Positions 42,003 to 49,679 of a stretch of DNA of 64,000 nt are shown here, one piece after another. Position numbers and translations under genes: made by a program. Position 1 is the stretch's first letter, and each line of letters starts with the position of its first letter. The notes below the pieces were generated by a model. That model saw only the letters and a program-made list of their open reading frames with translations. It ran no database searches and had not been told where the DNA came from. Origin of the DNA: Streptomyces sp. NBC_01116. Its GTDB lineage: Bacteria; Actinomycetota; Actinomycetes; Streptomycetales; Streptomycetaceae. The stretch is from positions 4,325,501 to 4,389,500 of the forward strand of contig NZ_CP108644.1 of NCBI RefSeq assembly GCF_041435495.1, read 5' to 3'.

Positions 42003-42962
42003 TCAGGCCGCGCCGTCGTGCTCCTCGCCCCGCCCCGAGGTCAGCCGTGCCGCCGAGGCGATCGCGGCGCGGGCCTCGTGTTCCGGCAGTCCGGTCCGGA
42101 CGGCGGCGGCGGTGAGCGCATCCGCCAGGGCGTCGCCGAAGCCGTGCTCGTAGGCGCGGCAGGCCGCCCAGAACAGGCGGGTGTTGCGCTGGCCCTCGTG
42201 GGCGGCCAGCACGAACTGGACCAGGCCCTCCCCGCGACGGGCCGCGGCCGCCGGTGCGCCGGGGGCCGAGCCCGTGCCGGGGGCCGAGCCGGACGCGGTG
42301 CCGGAGGCCGGGCGCGTACCCGTGCGGGCGGCCCGGCCGGGCGGCGGGGTCAGGAGGCGGAGCAGGGCGCGGGGGCAGGGCGCCGGGGCGAGGTGGGCGG
42401 TGCCGGGGGCCAGGCGGTAGCGGCCGTGGGCGGTGACCGAGCCGGGGCCGACCAGATAGCCGCCGCTGCCGCGGACGTCGATGCCCGGGGCGAGGCGGCC
42501 GGCGGAGTTGGGGACCGTGGCGTCGGCGGGGCCGGTCAGCCAGAGGTGGCGGCCGCCGCTCGGGGTGAGCACCGTGACCGTCGGCGGGATGGTGAACAGG
42601 TGCTGGAGGGCCAGCTGCCGCAGCGCGCCCGCCGCGTCGCTGCCGTACGCGGGGTCGACGTCCAGGTCGATGCCGATGAGGCGGTGCGGGGCCCGTCCGC
42701 AGGCGATGCCGTAGCCACTGGCCCGGGGCGCGGCGGCGAAGAGGGCGCGGACGGCCGCGGGGTCGGTGGTGGCGTCGTGCACGCCGTGTCCCGGCAGCCC
42801 GCACTCTCCCCGGCAGTGCGCCGGGCGCTGCTCCCCGCGGTGCGGCGAGCGCAGCGCGGGGAGCTTGGTGGCGGAGAGCGGGAAGACGGGGAGGCCGCGC
42901 CCGGCGGCGGCGAGGGCGTGGGCGAGGGCCAGGGTGGGGGTCTGCCGGTCGGTGGTGGCCAT
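42003..42962 (-). CDS. Bifunctional primase/polymerase domain protein
   Basis: 319 residues from ATG 42962. The prim-pol N-domain is intact: GRGLPVFPLS opening, Cys residues in HCRGECGLPGHG (a metal site), the catalytic GIDLDVDPAYG with acidic pair, TPSGGRHLW with His, and GGYLVGPGS. About 90 residues of C-terminal tail follow, with Gly/Ala/Pro linkers, then a helical end. Such proteins occur in actinobacterial chromosomes and mobile elements and can make primers. No helicase domain is present, so it may act with host replication or repair. Confidence 0.85.
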   Translation of the reverse strand: MATTDRQTPTLALAHALAAAGRGLPVFPLSATKLPALRSPHRGEQRPAHCRGECGLPGHGVHDATTDPAAVRALFAAAPRASGYGIACGRAPHRLIGIDLDVDPAYGSDAAGALRQLALQHLFTIPPTVTVLTPSGGRHLWLTGPADATVPNSAGRLAPGIDVRGSGGYLVGPGSVTAHGRYRLAPGTAHLAPAPCPRALLRLLTPPPGRAARTGTRPASGTASGSAPGTGSAPGAPAAAARRGEGLVQFVLAAHEGQRNTRLFWAACRAYEHGFGDALADALTAAAVRTGLPEHEARAAIASAARLTSGRGEEHDGAA

Positions 42963-43297
42963 GGCACTATTTTCGTACACATGTTCGAAGAAGGGAAGAG
43001 GGGGAGGTCTGGGGTGGGGCGAAGGTGCTCGGGGAGGGGCGGGTGACGGAACGCTTCTCCTCGGGCGCGCCAACGGGTCGCCGTGACCATCTCGCTGACC
43101 TGCGCATGCGCACGACTCGGGAGGTTTATCCGCTCTTCGTCATACGTGAGAGGGAATCGGGAGGTGGTGAGGGGTTCTCCGGGGGCGCGCTGGGCAACTC
43201 TGGTCTCGCGACGTTGTGAACAGCACCGGGGTGGTCGGCCAACTCCCCCGGGACCAGCCGAATATGAAGCCGCAATTCCGTTCCTGGAGGAAATGAC
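42963..43297. other. Gap between a prim-pol gene and a small secreted protein gene
   Basis: 335 bases with no credible gene. Contains a 12-bp perfect palindrome TGCGCATGCGCA at 43101-43112 and should hold the promoter of the secreted protein gene, which starts at 43298 after GGAGGAAATGAC. Confidence 0.5.
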
Positions 43298-43612
43298 ATG
43301 GCAAGTATCCGTACCGCTCGTGCCCTCGCCGCTGTCGCTGCTCTGCCTCTGACCGTCGCGCTCTGCGGCGGGGTGGCCATGGCGGACAACGGCTCCTTCG
43401 CGAACGACGGATCGAACGCGGCTGTGGCGACGGTCGACGGCAGTGGCGTCGGCGGCATCAACACCGGCAACTCGTCCACCACCCAGCAGCAGGCGGTCGG
43501 GACCGGTGCGTCGAACCAGAACACGTCCGCCCAGGTGAACGACTCGGCCTTCGTGCCGATCGACCAGTCCGACCACAGTGTCGCGGTGAACTTCACGCCC
43601 ATCTTCTGGTGA
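43298..43612 (+). CDS. Small secreted Asn/Gln/Ser-rich protein
   Basis: 104 residues. The signal peptide runs to about residue 30 (AAVAALPLTVALCGGVAMA), leaving about 75 residues rich in Asn, Gln, Ser, Gly and Val with no Cys after the leader (SNQNTSAQVNDSAF, GINTGNSSTTQQQ). A strong GGAGGAAATGAC ribosome site and a strong double terminator suggest high expression. It may coat cells or hyphae, but it does not match the chaplin or rodlin patterns I know. Function unknown. Confidence 0.8.
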   Translation: MASIRTARALAAVAALPLTVALCGGVAMADNGSFANDGSNAAVATVDGSGVGGINTGNSSTTQQQAVGTGASNQNTSAQVNDSAFVPIDQSDHSVAVNFTPIFW

Positions 43613-43633
43613 TCGCCCTCGGTTGACGCGGCC

Positions 43634-43717
43634 GTCGGGACCTCCCGGGGGGTGGGTCCCGACAGCTCGAACGGCAGCCCGCATGAAGGCACTTCGGTGT
43701 CCTCGTGCGGGCTGCCG
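43634..43717 (+). terminator. Two tandem hairpin terminators
   Basis: First: GTCGGGACC 43634-43642 with GGTCCCGAC 43655-43663. Second: CGGCAGCCCGCA 43672-43683 with TGCGGGCTGCCG 43706-43717, extended inside by an 8-bp stem with a TTCG loop. Both follow the secreted protein gene and insulate the next operon. Confidence 0.85.
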
Positions 43718-43722
43718 CCGTC

Positions 43723-43755
43723 TTGACAGGGGTCCATATCTGACGGACAGTCAGA
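43723..43755 (+). promoter_or_regulatory. Promoter and operator palindrome of the igr-like operon
   Basis: TTGACA at 43723-43728 and GACAGT at 43746-43751, 17 bases apart, suggest a sigma-70-type promoter. Inverted repeat TCTGAC 43739-43744 / GTCAGA 43750-43755 with a five-base spacer overlaps the -10 region, a typical repressor (TetR-like) arrangement. Confidence 0.55.
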
Positions 43756-43849
43756 AACGTCGGAACGCGGGCCACCGGTCGCCGGGTACGCCGGTCGCCG
43801 GACGGGAGCGCTCCGGCTTTTCCGTATCCGCAGCTCTGGAGGCCCCTCC

Positions 43850-45055
43850 GTGCATCTCGCTCCGACGGAACGCCAGCAGCGGCTCCGCGCCGAACTCCGT
43901 GCGTATTTCCGCGCGCTGATGCCCGCCGCGACGGACGGAGATACGGGCGCGGAGAAGGGCCGGGGCGGCGGGGACGCCGGGCCGGACGCGGGCGAACAGC
44001 GGCGGCTGCTCCGCCGGATCGGCGCCGACGGTCTGCTCGGCCTCGGCTGGCCCGAGGAGTACGGCGGCCGGGGCCGGGGCCCCGACGAGCAGTTCGTCTT
44101 CTTCGACGAGGCGTACCGGGCCGGCGCCCCGGTCTCCATGGTCACGCTCAACACCGTCGGCCCGACCCTGATGGCGTACGGGACCGAGGAGCAGAAGGCG
44201 TACTTCCTGCCCCGCATCCTCACCGGCGACCTCGTCCTCGCGATCGGCTACAGCGAGCCCGGGGCCGGTACGGACCTGGCGGCGCTGCGGACCCGTGCCG
44301 TGCGGGACGGCGACGACTGGGTCATCGACGGCCAGAAGATCTTCACCAGCAACGCCCAGCAGGCGGACTGGATCTGGCTCGCCTGCCGTACGGACCCCGA
44401 GGCCCCCAAGCACCGCGGCATCTCGATCATCCTGGTGCCCACGGACTGCCCCGGCTTCTCCTGGACGCCGATCCGGACGGTGGGCGGGGTCACCACCACC
44501 GCCACCTACTACGACGGCGTACGCGTCCCGGCCACGAACCTCGTCGGCGCGGAGAACCAGGGCTGGCGGCTGATCACCAGTCAGCTCAACCACGAACGCG
44601 TCGCCCTGGCCGCGATCGGCATGCAGGCCGAGGACTTCTACGAGGAGGCCCTGGCCCATGCCCGTACCTCCGACCCCGTGACCGGGAGGCGCCGGATCGA
44701 CGAGCCGTGGGTGCGCGCCCGGCTCGCGGAGGCGTACGCCCGTCTTGCGGCGACGCGCCTGCTGAACTGGCGGCTGGTCGACGCCGTCGGCGCCGGAGCA
44801 CCCGCACCCGGAGAGGCCAGCGGGGTGAAGTTCGCGGGCACCGAGAGCGCCGTCGAGGTCTACCGGATGTGCCAGGAGGCCGTCGGCGACGCCGCCCTGC
44901 TCCGGGGCGGTTCTCCCGGCTGCTTCGGGCCCGGCGGTGAGCTGGAGCGGATGAACCGCGCGGCGCAGATCAACACCTTCGGAGGCGGCGTCGGCGAGGT
45001 GCAGCGGGAGATCGTCGCGACGGCCCGGCTCGGGATGGCCCGGGGCAAGCGATGA
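43850..45055 (+). CDS. Acyl-CoA dehydrogenase (FadE29/ChsE2-like)
   Basis: 401 residues, GTG start with TGGAGG. FAD-binding acyl-CoA dehydrogenase fold: GLGWPEEYGGRG, IGYSEPGAGTDLAALRT, QKIFTSNAQQADWIWLACRT and a late FGGGVGEVQREIVA. With the second dehydrogenase gene two genes on, it would form the alpha2-beta2 type complex (ChsE1-ChsE2) that oxidises short steroid side-chain CoAs in mycobacteria. An insert of acidic residues (GDTGAEKGRGGGDAGPD) lies near the N-terminus. Its stop overlaps the next start (ATGA). Confidence 0.9.
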   Translation: MHLAPTERQQRLRAELRAYFRALMPAATDGDTGAEKGRGGGDAGPDAGEQRRLLRRIGADGLLGLGWPEEYGGRGRGPDEQFVFFDEAYRAGAPVSMVTLNTVGPTLMAYGTEEQKAYFLPRILTGDLVLAIGYSEPGAGTDLAALRTRAVRDGDDWVIDGQKIFTSNAQQADWIWLACRTDPEAPKHRGISIILVPTDCPGFSWTPIRTVGGVTTTATYYDGVRVPATNLVGAENQGWRLITSQLNHERVALAAIGMQAEDFYEEALAHARTSDPVTGRRRIDEPWVRARLAEAYARLAATRLLNWRLVDAVGAGAPAPGEASGVKFAGTESAVEVYRMCQEAVGDAALLRGGSPGCFGPGGELERMNRAAQINTFGGGVGEVQREIVATARLGMARGKR

Positions 45056-46134
45056 GCGGGCGTGAGCGTGACGGCAGGCAGGGTGACGGCGGCCGGCAGC
45101 ACCACGACGGGTGGCCTGGTGGCGGCCGACGGCTGGACGGCAGCCGGGAGCAGGACAGCCGGGAGCCTGACGGCAAGGGGTCCGACGGCGGCCCCCGGGA
45201 GCCCGACGGCCGGGACCTGCTGTTCGAGCGGCTCGCCGCCTACGAAGGCCGCGCCGCCGCCGCCGGGGGAAGCGGCAAGGACCCGGTCAACGAGCCCATG
45301 ATCCGGCACTGGTGCGAGGCGATGGGCGACACCTCGGCCGCCTACCGGGGCCCGGACGCCGTCGCCCCGCCCACGATGCTCCAGGCGTGGACGATGGGCG
45401 GGCTCTCCGGGCACACGGACGGCACGGGGCGCTCCGCGGCGTACGACGAGATGTTCGCCCTGCTCGACGGCGGCGGCTACACCTCCGTCGTCGCGACCGA
45501 CTGCGAGCAGGAGTACGCGCGGCCGCTGCGTCCCGGCGACCGGATCACCTTCGACACGGTCATCGAGTCCGTCTCCCGGCGCAAGACGACCAAGCTCGGC
45601 ACCGGCTATTTCGTCACCACCCGCACGGACGTCCGCGCCGAGGGCGAACCCGCCGGAACGCACCGCTTCCGCATCCTCAAGTACCGCCCCGCACGGCGGG
45701 AGAGGCCCGTCGCCCCTCCGCAGCGCCCCCGGCCCGTGATCAATCGCGACAACGCCGGATTCTGGGCGGGAGTCGCCGAACACCGGCTCCTCATCCAGCG
45801 CTGCACCGGCTGCGCGACCCTGCGCCTGCCCTGGCTGCCCGGATGCAACGCCTGCGGCTGCGCGGAGTGGGACACGGTCCGGGCGGGCGGGGAGGGAACG
45901 GTCTTCAGCCATGTCGTGATGCACCACCCGCCGTTCCCCGCCTTCGGCCCGTCCGGCGAGGGCGGACCGTACGCCGTCGCGCTCATCGAGCTGGCCGAGG
46001 GCGTCCGCATCGTCAGCAACGTGATCGGTGTGCCGTACGACAAGGTCCGCGTCGGCATGCCCGTACACCTGGAGTTCCTCGTCGCGGACCCCGACCTGGA
46101 ACTACCGGTCTTCCGGGCGAGCGAAGGCGGTTGA
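45052..46134 (+). CDS. MaoC-like plus DUF35 fusion (ChsH2-like)
   Basis: 360 residues. After a 50-residue hydrophilic Gly/Asp/Arg/Ser extension comes a MaoC/hot-dog domain (about 60-210) and a C-terminal DUF35 part with a zinc ribbon, CTGC then CNACGC, and an OB-fold. Mycobacterial ChsH2 has the same plan and pairs with ChsH1 to hydrate steroid enoyl-CoA, while its DUF35 part binds the aldolase Ltp2. Both partners are found downstream. Start overlaps the upstream stop. The extension is unlike its neighbours in composition but is in frame. Confidence 0.88.
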   Translation: MSGRERDGRQGDGGRQHHDGWPGGGRRLDGSREQDSREPDGKGSDGGPREPDGRDLLFERLAAYEGRAAAAGGSGKDPVNEPMIRHWCEAMGDTSAAYRGPDAVAPPTMLQAWTMGGLSGHTDGTGRSAAYDEMFALLDGGGYTSVVATDCEQEYARPLRPGDRITFDTVIESVSRRKTTKLGTGYFVTTRTDVRAEGEPAGTHRFRILKYRPARRERPVAPPQRPRPVINRDNAGFWAGVAEHRLLIQRCTGCATLRLPWLPGCNACGCAEWDTVRAGGEGTVFSHVVMHHPPFPAFGPSGEGGPYAVALIELAEGVRIVSNVIGVPYDKVRVGMPVHLEFLVADPDLELPVFRASEGG

Positions 46135-46135
46135 G

Positions 46136-47179
46136 ATGGAGTTCACCCCGAGCGAGGAGCAGTCCGCCGCACAGGGACTGGCAGCGCGCATCTTCGACGA
46201 CCTGTCCACGCACGAGCGGCTGACGGCGGCCGGCACCGGCACCGACGCGGAGCTGTGGAAGGAGCTGTGCGCGGCCGGACTGCCCGGCGCGGTCGAGGAC
46301 ATCGGGCTGCTCGGCCTCGTCCTGCTCCTGGAGGAACAGGGCCGGACCACCGCCCAGGTCCCGTTCGCGGCCACCTGTGTGTACGGGCTGCTCGCGGTCG
46401 CCGGGCACGGGACACCGGAACAGCGCGAGCGCCTGCTCCCCGGTCTGCGCGACGGTACGGAGGTGTCGACGGGCGCCTTCCCGGCGCGGGGCGGCGTACA
46501 CACCTCGGGCGGCGCCCTGTACGGGGCCGTGCCCTGGGTGCCCTGGCTGCGCGACGCCACCCGGGTGCTCGTGGCGGACGACGACCGTGCCCTGTGGATC
46601 GTCGGGGCCGGCGCGCCGGGCGTGGCGGTGGTGCCGGTGGAGACGACCGCGCCCTGGTCGGCGGGTCGGCTGGTTCTCGACGGTGTGCGCGGGGAGCGTC
46701 TGGGGGACGGGCCGGAGGCGTACGCGGCCGTCCTCGCCACGGCCCGTACCGCGTTCGCCGGACTCCAGGCCGGGGTGTGCGCGGGCTCACTGGCCCGAGC
46801 GGTCCAGCACACCGTCACCCGTGAGCAGTTCGGGCGTCCGCTCTCCACCAACCAGGGCGTCCTGCTCCGTGCCGCCGACGCCCACATGGACACCGAGGCC
46901 ATCCGGGTCACCGCGTACGAGGCGGCCTGGCGGCGGGACGACGGGCGGGAGTACGGGGCAGCGGCGCTGACCGCCGCCTGGTGGGCCTCGGAGGCGGGCA
47001 AGCGGGTCGTCCACGCGGTCCAGCACCTGCACGGCGGCACCGGCGCCGACCTCGACCACCCGGTCCACCGGCACTTCCTCTGGGGCCGCCAGCTCGACGC
47101 GTATCTCGGCTGCGGCAGCGAAGTCCTGGAAGAGCTGGGCCTGTTGTTGGCCGCCGGCCGTCAGGAGGACGCGTCGTGA
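46136..47179 (+). CDS. Acyl-CoA dehydrogenase (FadE28/ChsE1-like)
   Basis: 347 residues from ATG 46136, just after the upstream stop. A divergent acyl-CoA dehydrogenase: EFTPSEEQSA opening, middle sheet, then REQFGRPLSTNQGV and LHGGTGADLDHPVHRHF. Short in the usual catalytic base region, as expected for a non-catalytic ChsE1-like partner. Works with the 43850 enzyme (inference). GTGA overlap with the next gene. Confidence 0.85.
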   Translation: MEFTPSEEQSAAQGLAARIFDDLSTHERLTAAGTGTDAELWKELCAAGLPGAVEDIGLLGLVLLLEEQGRTTAQVPFAATCVYGLLAVAGHGTPEQRERLLPGLRDGTEVSTGAFPARGGVHTSGGALYGAVPWVPWLRDATRVLVADDDRALWIVGAGAPGVAVVPVETTAPWSAGRLVLDGVRGERLGDGPEAYAAVLATARTAFAGLQAGVCAGSLARAVQHTVTREQFGRPLSTNQGVLLRAADAHMDTEAIRVTAYEAAWRRDDGREYGAAALTAAWWASEAGKRVVHAVQHLHGGTGADLDHPVHRHFLWGRQLDAYLGCGSEVLEELGLLLAAGRQEDAS

Positions 47180-47604
47180 CATCCGCCCACCGCGTCGGCG
47201 ACGAGCTGCCGCCCCTGGACATCCCCCTGACCCGGACCCTGATCGTCGCCGGGGCCATCGCCTCGCGCGACTACCAGGACGTGCACCACGACCCGGACCT
47301 GGCCAGGGAGAAGGGCTCCCCCGACATCTTCATGAACATCCTCACCACCAACGGGCTCGTCGGTCGCTACATCACCGACCACTTCGGCCCGGCCGCCGTC
47401 CTTTGCAAGGTCGCGATCCGCCTCGGCGCCCCCAACCACCCGGGAGACGTGCTGCGGTTGACCGGACGGGTCACGGAGCTGACCGGCGCGGGGCCCGCAC
47501 TCGCGACGATCGCCGTCACCGGTGACAACGGCATCGGCCGCCACGTCACCGGCACGGTCACCGTGGCCCTCCCGGCCCCGGACGACGAAGGGTCCGGAAC
47601 ATGA
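47176..47604 (+). CDS. MaoC-family enoyl-CoA hydratase (ChsH1-like)
   Basis: 142 residues, GTG start with AGGAGG. Hot-dog fold with hydratase-2 motif SRDYQDVHHDPDLAR carrying Asp and His, and FMNILTTNGLVGRYITD. In mycobacteria the equivalent ChsH1 is the catalytic half of the ChsH1-ChsH2 hydratase. Overlaps both neighbours at four-base stop-start junctions. Confidence 0.92.
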   Translation: MTSAHRVGDELPPLDIPLTRTLIVAGAIASRDYQDVHHDPDLAREKGSPDIFMNILTTNGLVGRYITDHFGPAAVLCKVAIRLGAPNHPGDVLRLTGRVTELTGAGPALATIAVTGDNGIGRHVTGTVTVALPAPDDEGSGT

Positions 47605-48767
47605 GCATCCGCAGGGCCGACTCGCTCGGCGGGAAGGCCGCGATCGTCGGCATCGGGGCCACCGAGTTCTCCAAGGACTCCGGCCGCAGCGAGCTGAAGC
47701 TGGCCGTCGAGGCCGTCCGCGCCGCCCTCGACGACGCGGGCCTCACCCCCGCCGACGTGGACGGACTCGTCACCTTCACCATGGACACCAGCCCCGAGAT
47801 CACCGTCGCCCAGGCGGCCGGCATCGGCGAGCTGTCGTTCTTCTCCCGGATCCACTACGGCGGCGGCGCGGCGTGCGCCACCGTGCAGCAGGCCGCGCTC
47901 GCGGTGGCGAGCGGGATCGCGGACGTCGTCGTCTGCTACCGGGCCTTCAACGAGCGCTCGGGCCGCCGCTTCGGCTCCGGCGTCCAGCGCCGCGAGCCGA
48001 CGGCCGAGGGGGCGGCGCTCGGCTGGAACCTGCCGTACGGGCTGCTCACCCCGGCCTCCTGGGTGGCGATGGCGGCCCAGCGCTACCTGCACACGTACGG
48101 CCTGGAGCCGGAGGTCTTCGGGCACGTGGCGGTGGTCGACCGGCGCCACGCGGCGCGGAACCCGGCGGCGTACTTCCACGGGAAGCCGATCACGCTCGCC
48201 GACCACGCCGCCTCCCGCTGGATCGTGGAGCCGCTGCGTCTGCTGGACTGCTGTCAGGAGACGGACGGCGGTCAGGCCCTCGTCGTCACCAGTGTGGAGC
48301 GCGCCCGCGACCTGCCCCGGCCGCCCGCCGTCGTCGTCGCGGCGGCCCAGGGCGCGGGCCGGTCGCAGGAGCAGATGACGAGCTTCTACCGGGACGGGCT
48401 GACGGGCCTGCCGGAGACCGCCGTGGTCGCCCGGCAGCTCTGGCGCAGCTCCGGGCTGTCCCCGGCCGACATCGACGTGGGCATCCTGTACGACCACTTC
48501 ACACCGTTCGTCCTGATGCAGCTGGAGGAGTTCGGTTTCTGCGGGCCCGGCGAGGGCGGGGCCTTCGTCGCGGCCGACGCCCTGCCCCTGAACACCCATG
48601 GGGGTCAGCTGGGGGAGGCGTACCTCCACGGGATGAACGGCATCGCGGAGGCCGTCCGGCAGATCCGGGGGACTTCGGTGAACCAGGTGGCCGGGGCGGC
48701 GAGGTCGCTGGTCACGGCCGGTACGGGCGTCCCGACGTCGGGCCTGGTCATCGGCGCGGACGGCTGA
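47601..48767 (+). CDS. Thiolase-like lipid-transfer protein (Ltp2-like retro-aldolase)
   Basis: 388 residues. A thiolase fold with KAAIVGIGATEFSKDSGRSE, GLVTFTMDTSPE, HYGGGAACATVQQAAL and VGILYDHFTPFVLMQLEEFGFC. Length and layout match mycobacterial Ltp2 (386 residues), which with ChsH2 releases propionyl-CoA from a hydroxylated steroid side chain. Last gene of the operon. ATG overlaps the ChsH1-like stop. Confidence 0.9.
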   Translation: MSIRRADSLGGKAAIVGIGATEFSKDSGRSELKLAVEAVRAALDDAGLTPADVDGLVTFTMDTSPEITVAQAAGIGELSFFSRIHYGGGAACATVQQAALAVASGIADVVVCYRAFNERSGRRFGSGVQRREPTAEGAALGWNLPYGLLTPASWVAMAAQRYLHTYGLEPEVFGHVAVVDRRHAARNPAAYFHGKPITLADHAASRWIVEPLRLLDCCQETDGGQALVVTSVERARDLPRPPAVVVAAAQGAGRSQEQMTSFYRDGLTGLPETAVVARQLWRSSGLSPADIDVGILYDHFTPFVLMQLEEFGFCGPGEGGAFVAADALPLNTHGGQLGEAYLHGMNGIAEAVRQIRGTSVNQVAGAARSLVTAGTGVPTSGLVIGADG

Positions 48768-48936
48768 GCGGCGAGGCCCGTGCCCGGAGGCTCTCGGGGG
48801 TGGACCCCTACGGCCGGGCGGAGGCCCGTCCACCTTCAGGAGGTGCAGGGTGCACACCCCCTACAACCTGAGGCGGACGAGCCTTCGGGACCTGGGGGCG
48901 ATCCCCTCGGCGGTGCCCGCTCCTAGCGTTGAGTAC

Positions 48937-49500
48937 ATGACCACGCCAGTCTGCACGGGCGCCTCCAGGGCGGCCTCTGCCACCGCCGCCGGCCACCCCC
49001 ACGCGCCCTACGCGTCGTTCTCCTCGTACGTACGGGCCCGGGGGCCGGTCCTGCTGCGCACCGCGCGCTCGCTCACCGCGAACCCGTGCGACGCCGAGGA
49101 CCTGCTGCAGACCGCGCTCGCCAAGACGTACGTCGCCTGGGAGCGGATCGAGGACCACCGCGCGCTGGACGGCTATGTCCGGCGGGCGCTGCTCAACACC
49201 CGCACCTCGCAGTGGCGCAAGCGCAAGGTCGACGAGTTCGCGTGCGAGGAACTGCCCGAGCGGGAGGCCTTTCCGGCGCCCGACCCGGCCGAGCAGCAGT
49301 CGTTGCACGACGCGATGTGGCGCGCGGTGCTCAAGCTCCCGGACCGCCAGCGCGCGATGGTCGTCCTGCGCTATTACGAGGACCTGAGCGAGGCCCAGAC
49401 GGCGGAGGTGCTCGGCGTGTCGATCGGTACGGTCAAGAGCGCCGTCTCCCGCGCCCTCGGCAAGCTCCGCGAGGACCCGGAGCTGACGCCTGTCCGCTGA
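48937..49500 (+). CDS. SigE-family ECF sigma factor
   Basis: 187 residues from ATG 48937. Region 2 carries DAEDLLQTALAKTYVAWERI, region 4 carries LPDRQRAMVVLRYYEDLSEAQTAEVLGVSIGTVKSAVSRALGKLR. This is the SigE-type Streptomyces ECF group. No anti-sigma gene follows. Its relation to the igr-like operon 170 bases upstream is unclear. An upstream ATG at 48850 has no ribosome site. Confidence 0.92.
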   Translation: MTTPVCTGASRAASATAAGHPHAPYASFSSYVRARGPVLLRTARSLTANPCDAEDLLQTALAKTYVAWERIEDHRALDGYVRRALLNTRTSQWRKRKVDEFACEELPEREAFPAPDPAEQQSLHDAMWRAVLKLPDRQRAMVVLRYYEDLSEAQTAEVLGVSIGTVKSAVSRALGKLREDPELTPVR

Positions 49501-49609
49501 TCCGGATGGCCCGGCACGCTCCCTCAGGAGGCCCTGACCTGGTCCTGACCTGGATCCGAGCAGGGGTTCCCGGCAGGTGTCCCCGACAGATATTTTCGCG
49601 CGAGTAGTG

Positions 49610-49627
49610 ACATACCGCTTGGTATGT
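49610..49627 (+). promoter_or_regulatory. 18-bp operator palindrome upstream of fadD
   Basis: ACATACC (49610-49616) and GGTATGT (49621-49627) are perfect inverted arms around GCTT, 53 bases before the FadD start. A typical TetR-type acyl-CoA-responsive operator shape. Distinct from the palindrome in front of the igr-like operon. Confidence 0.65.
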
Positions 49628-49679
49628 GCGCAGAATCAGCGGAACCTTACTGCCGCGTAGCGCCTACCGGGAGGACGCC

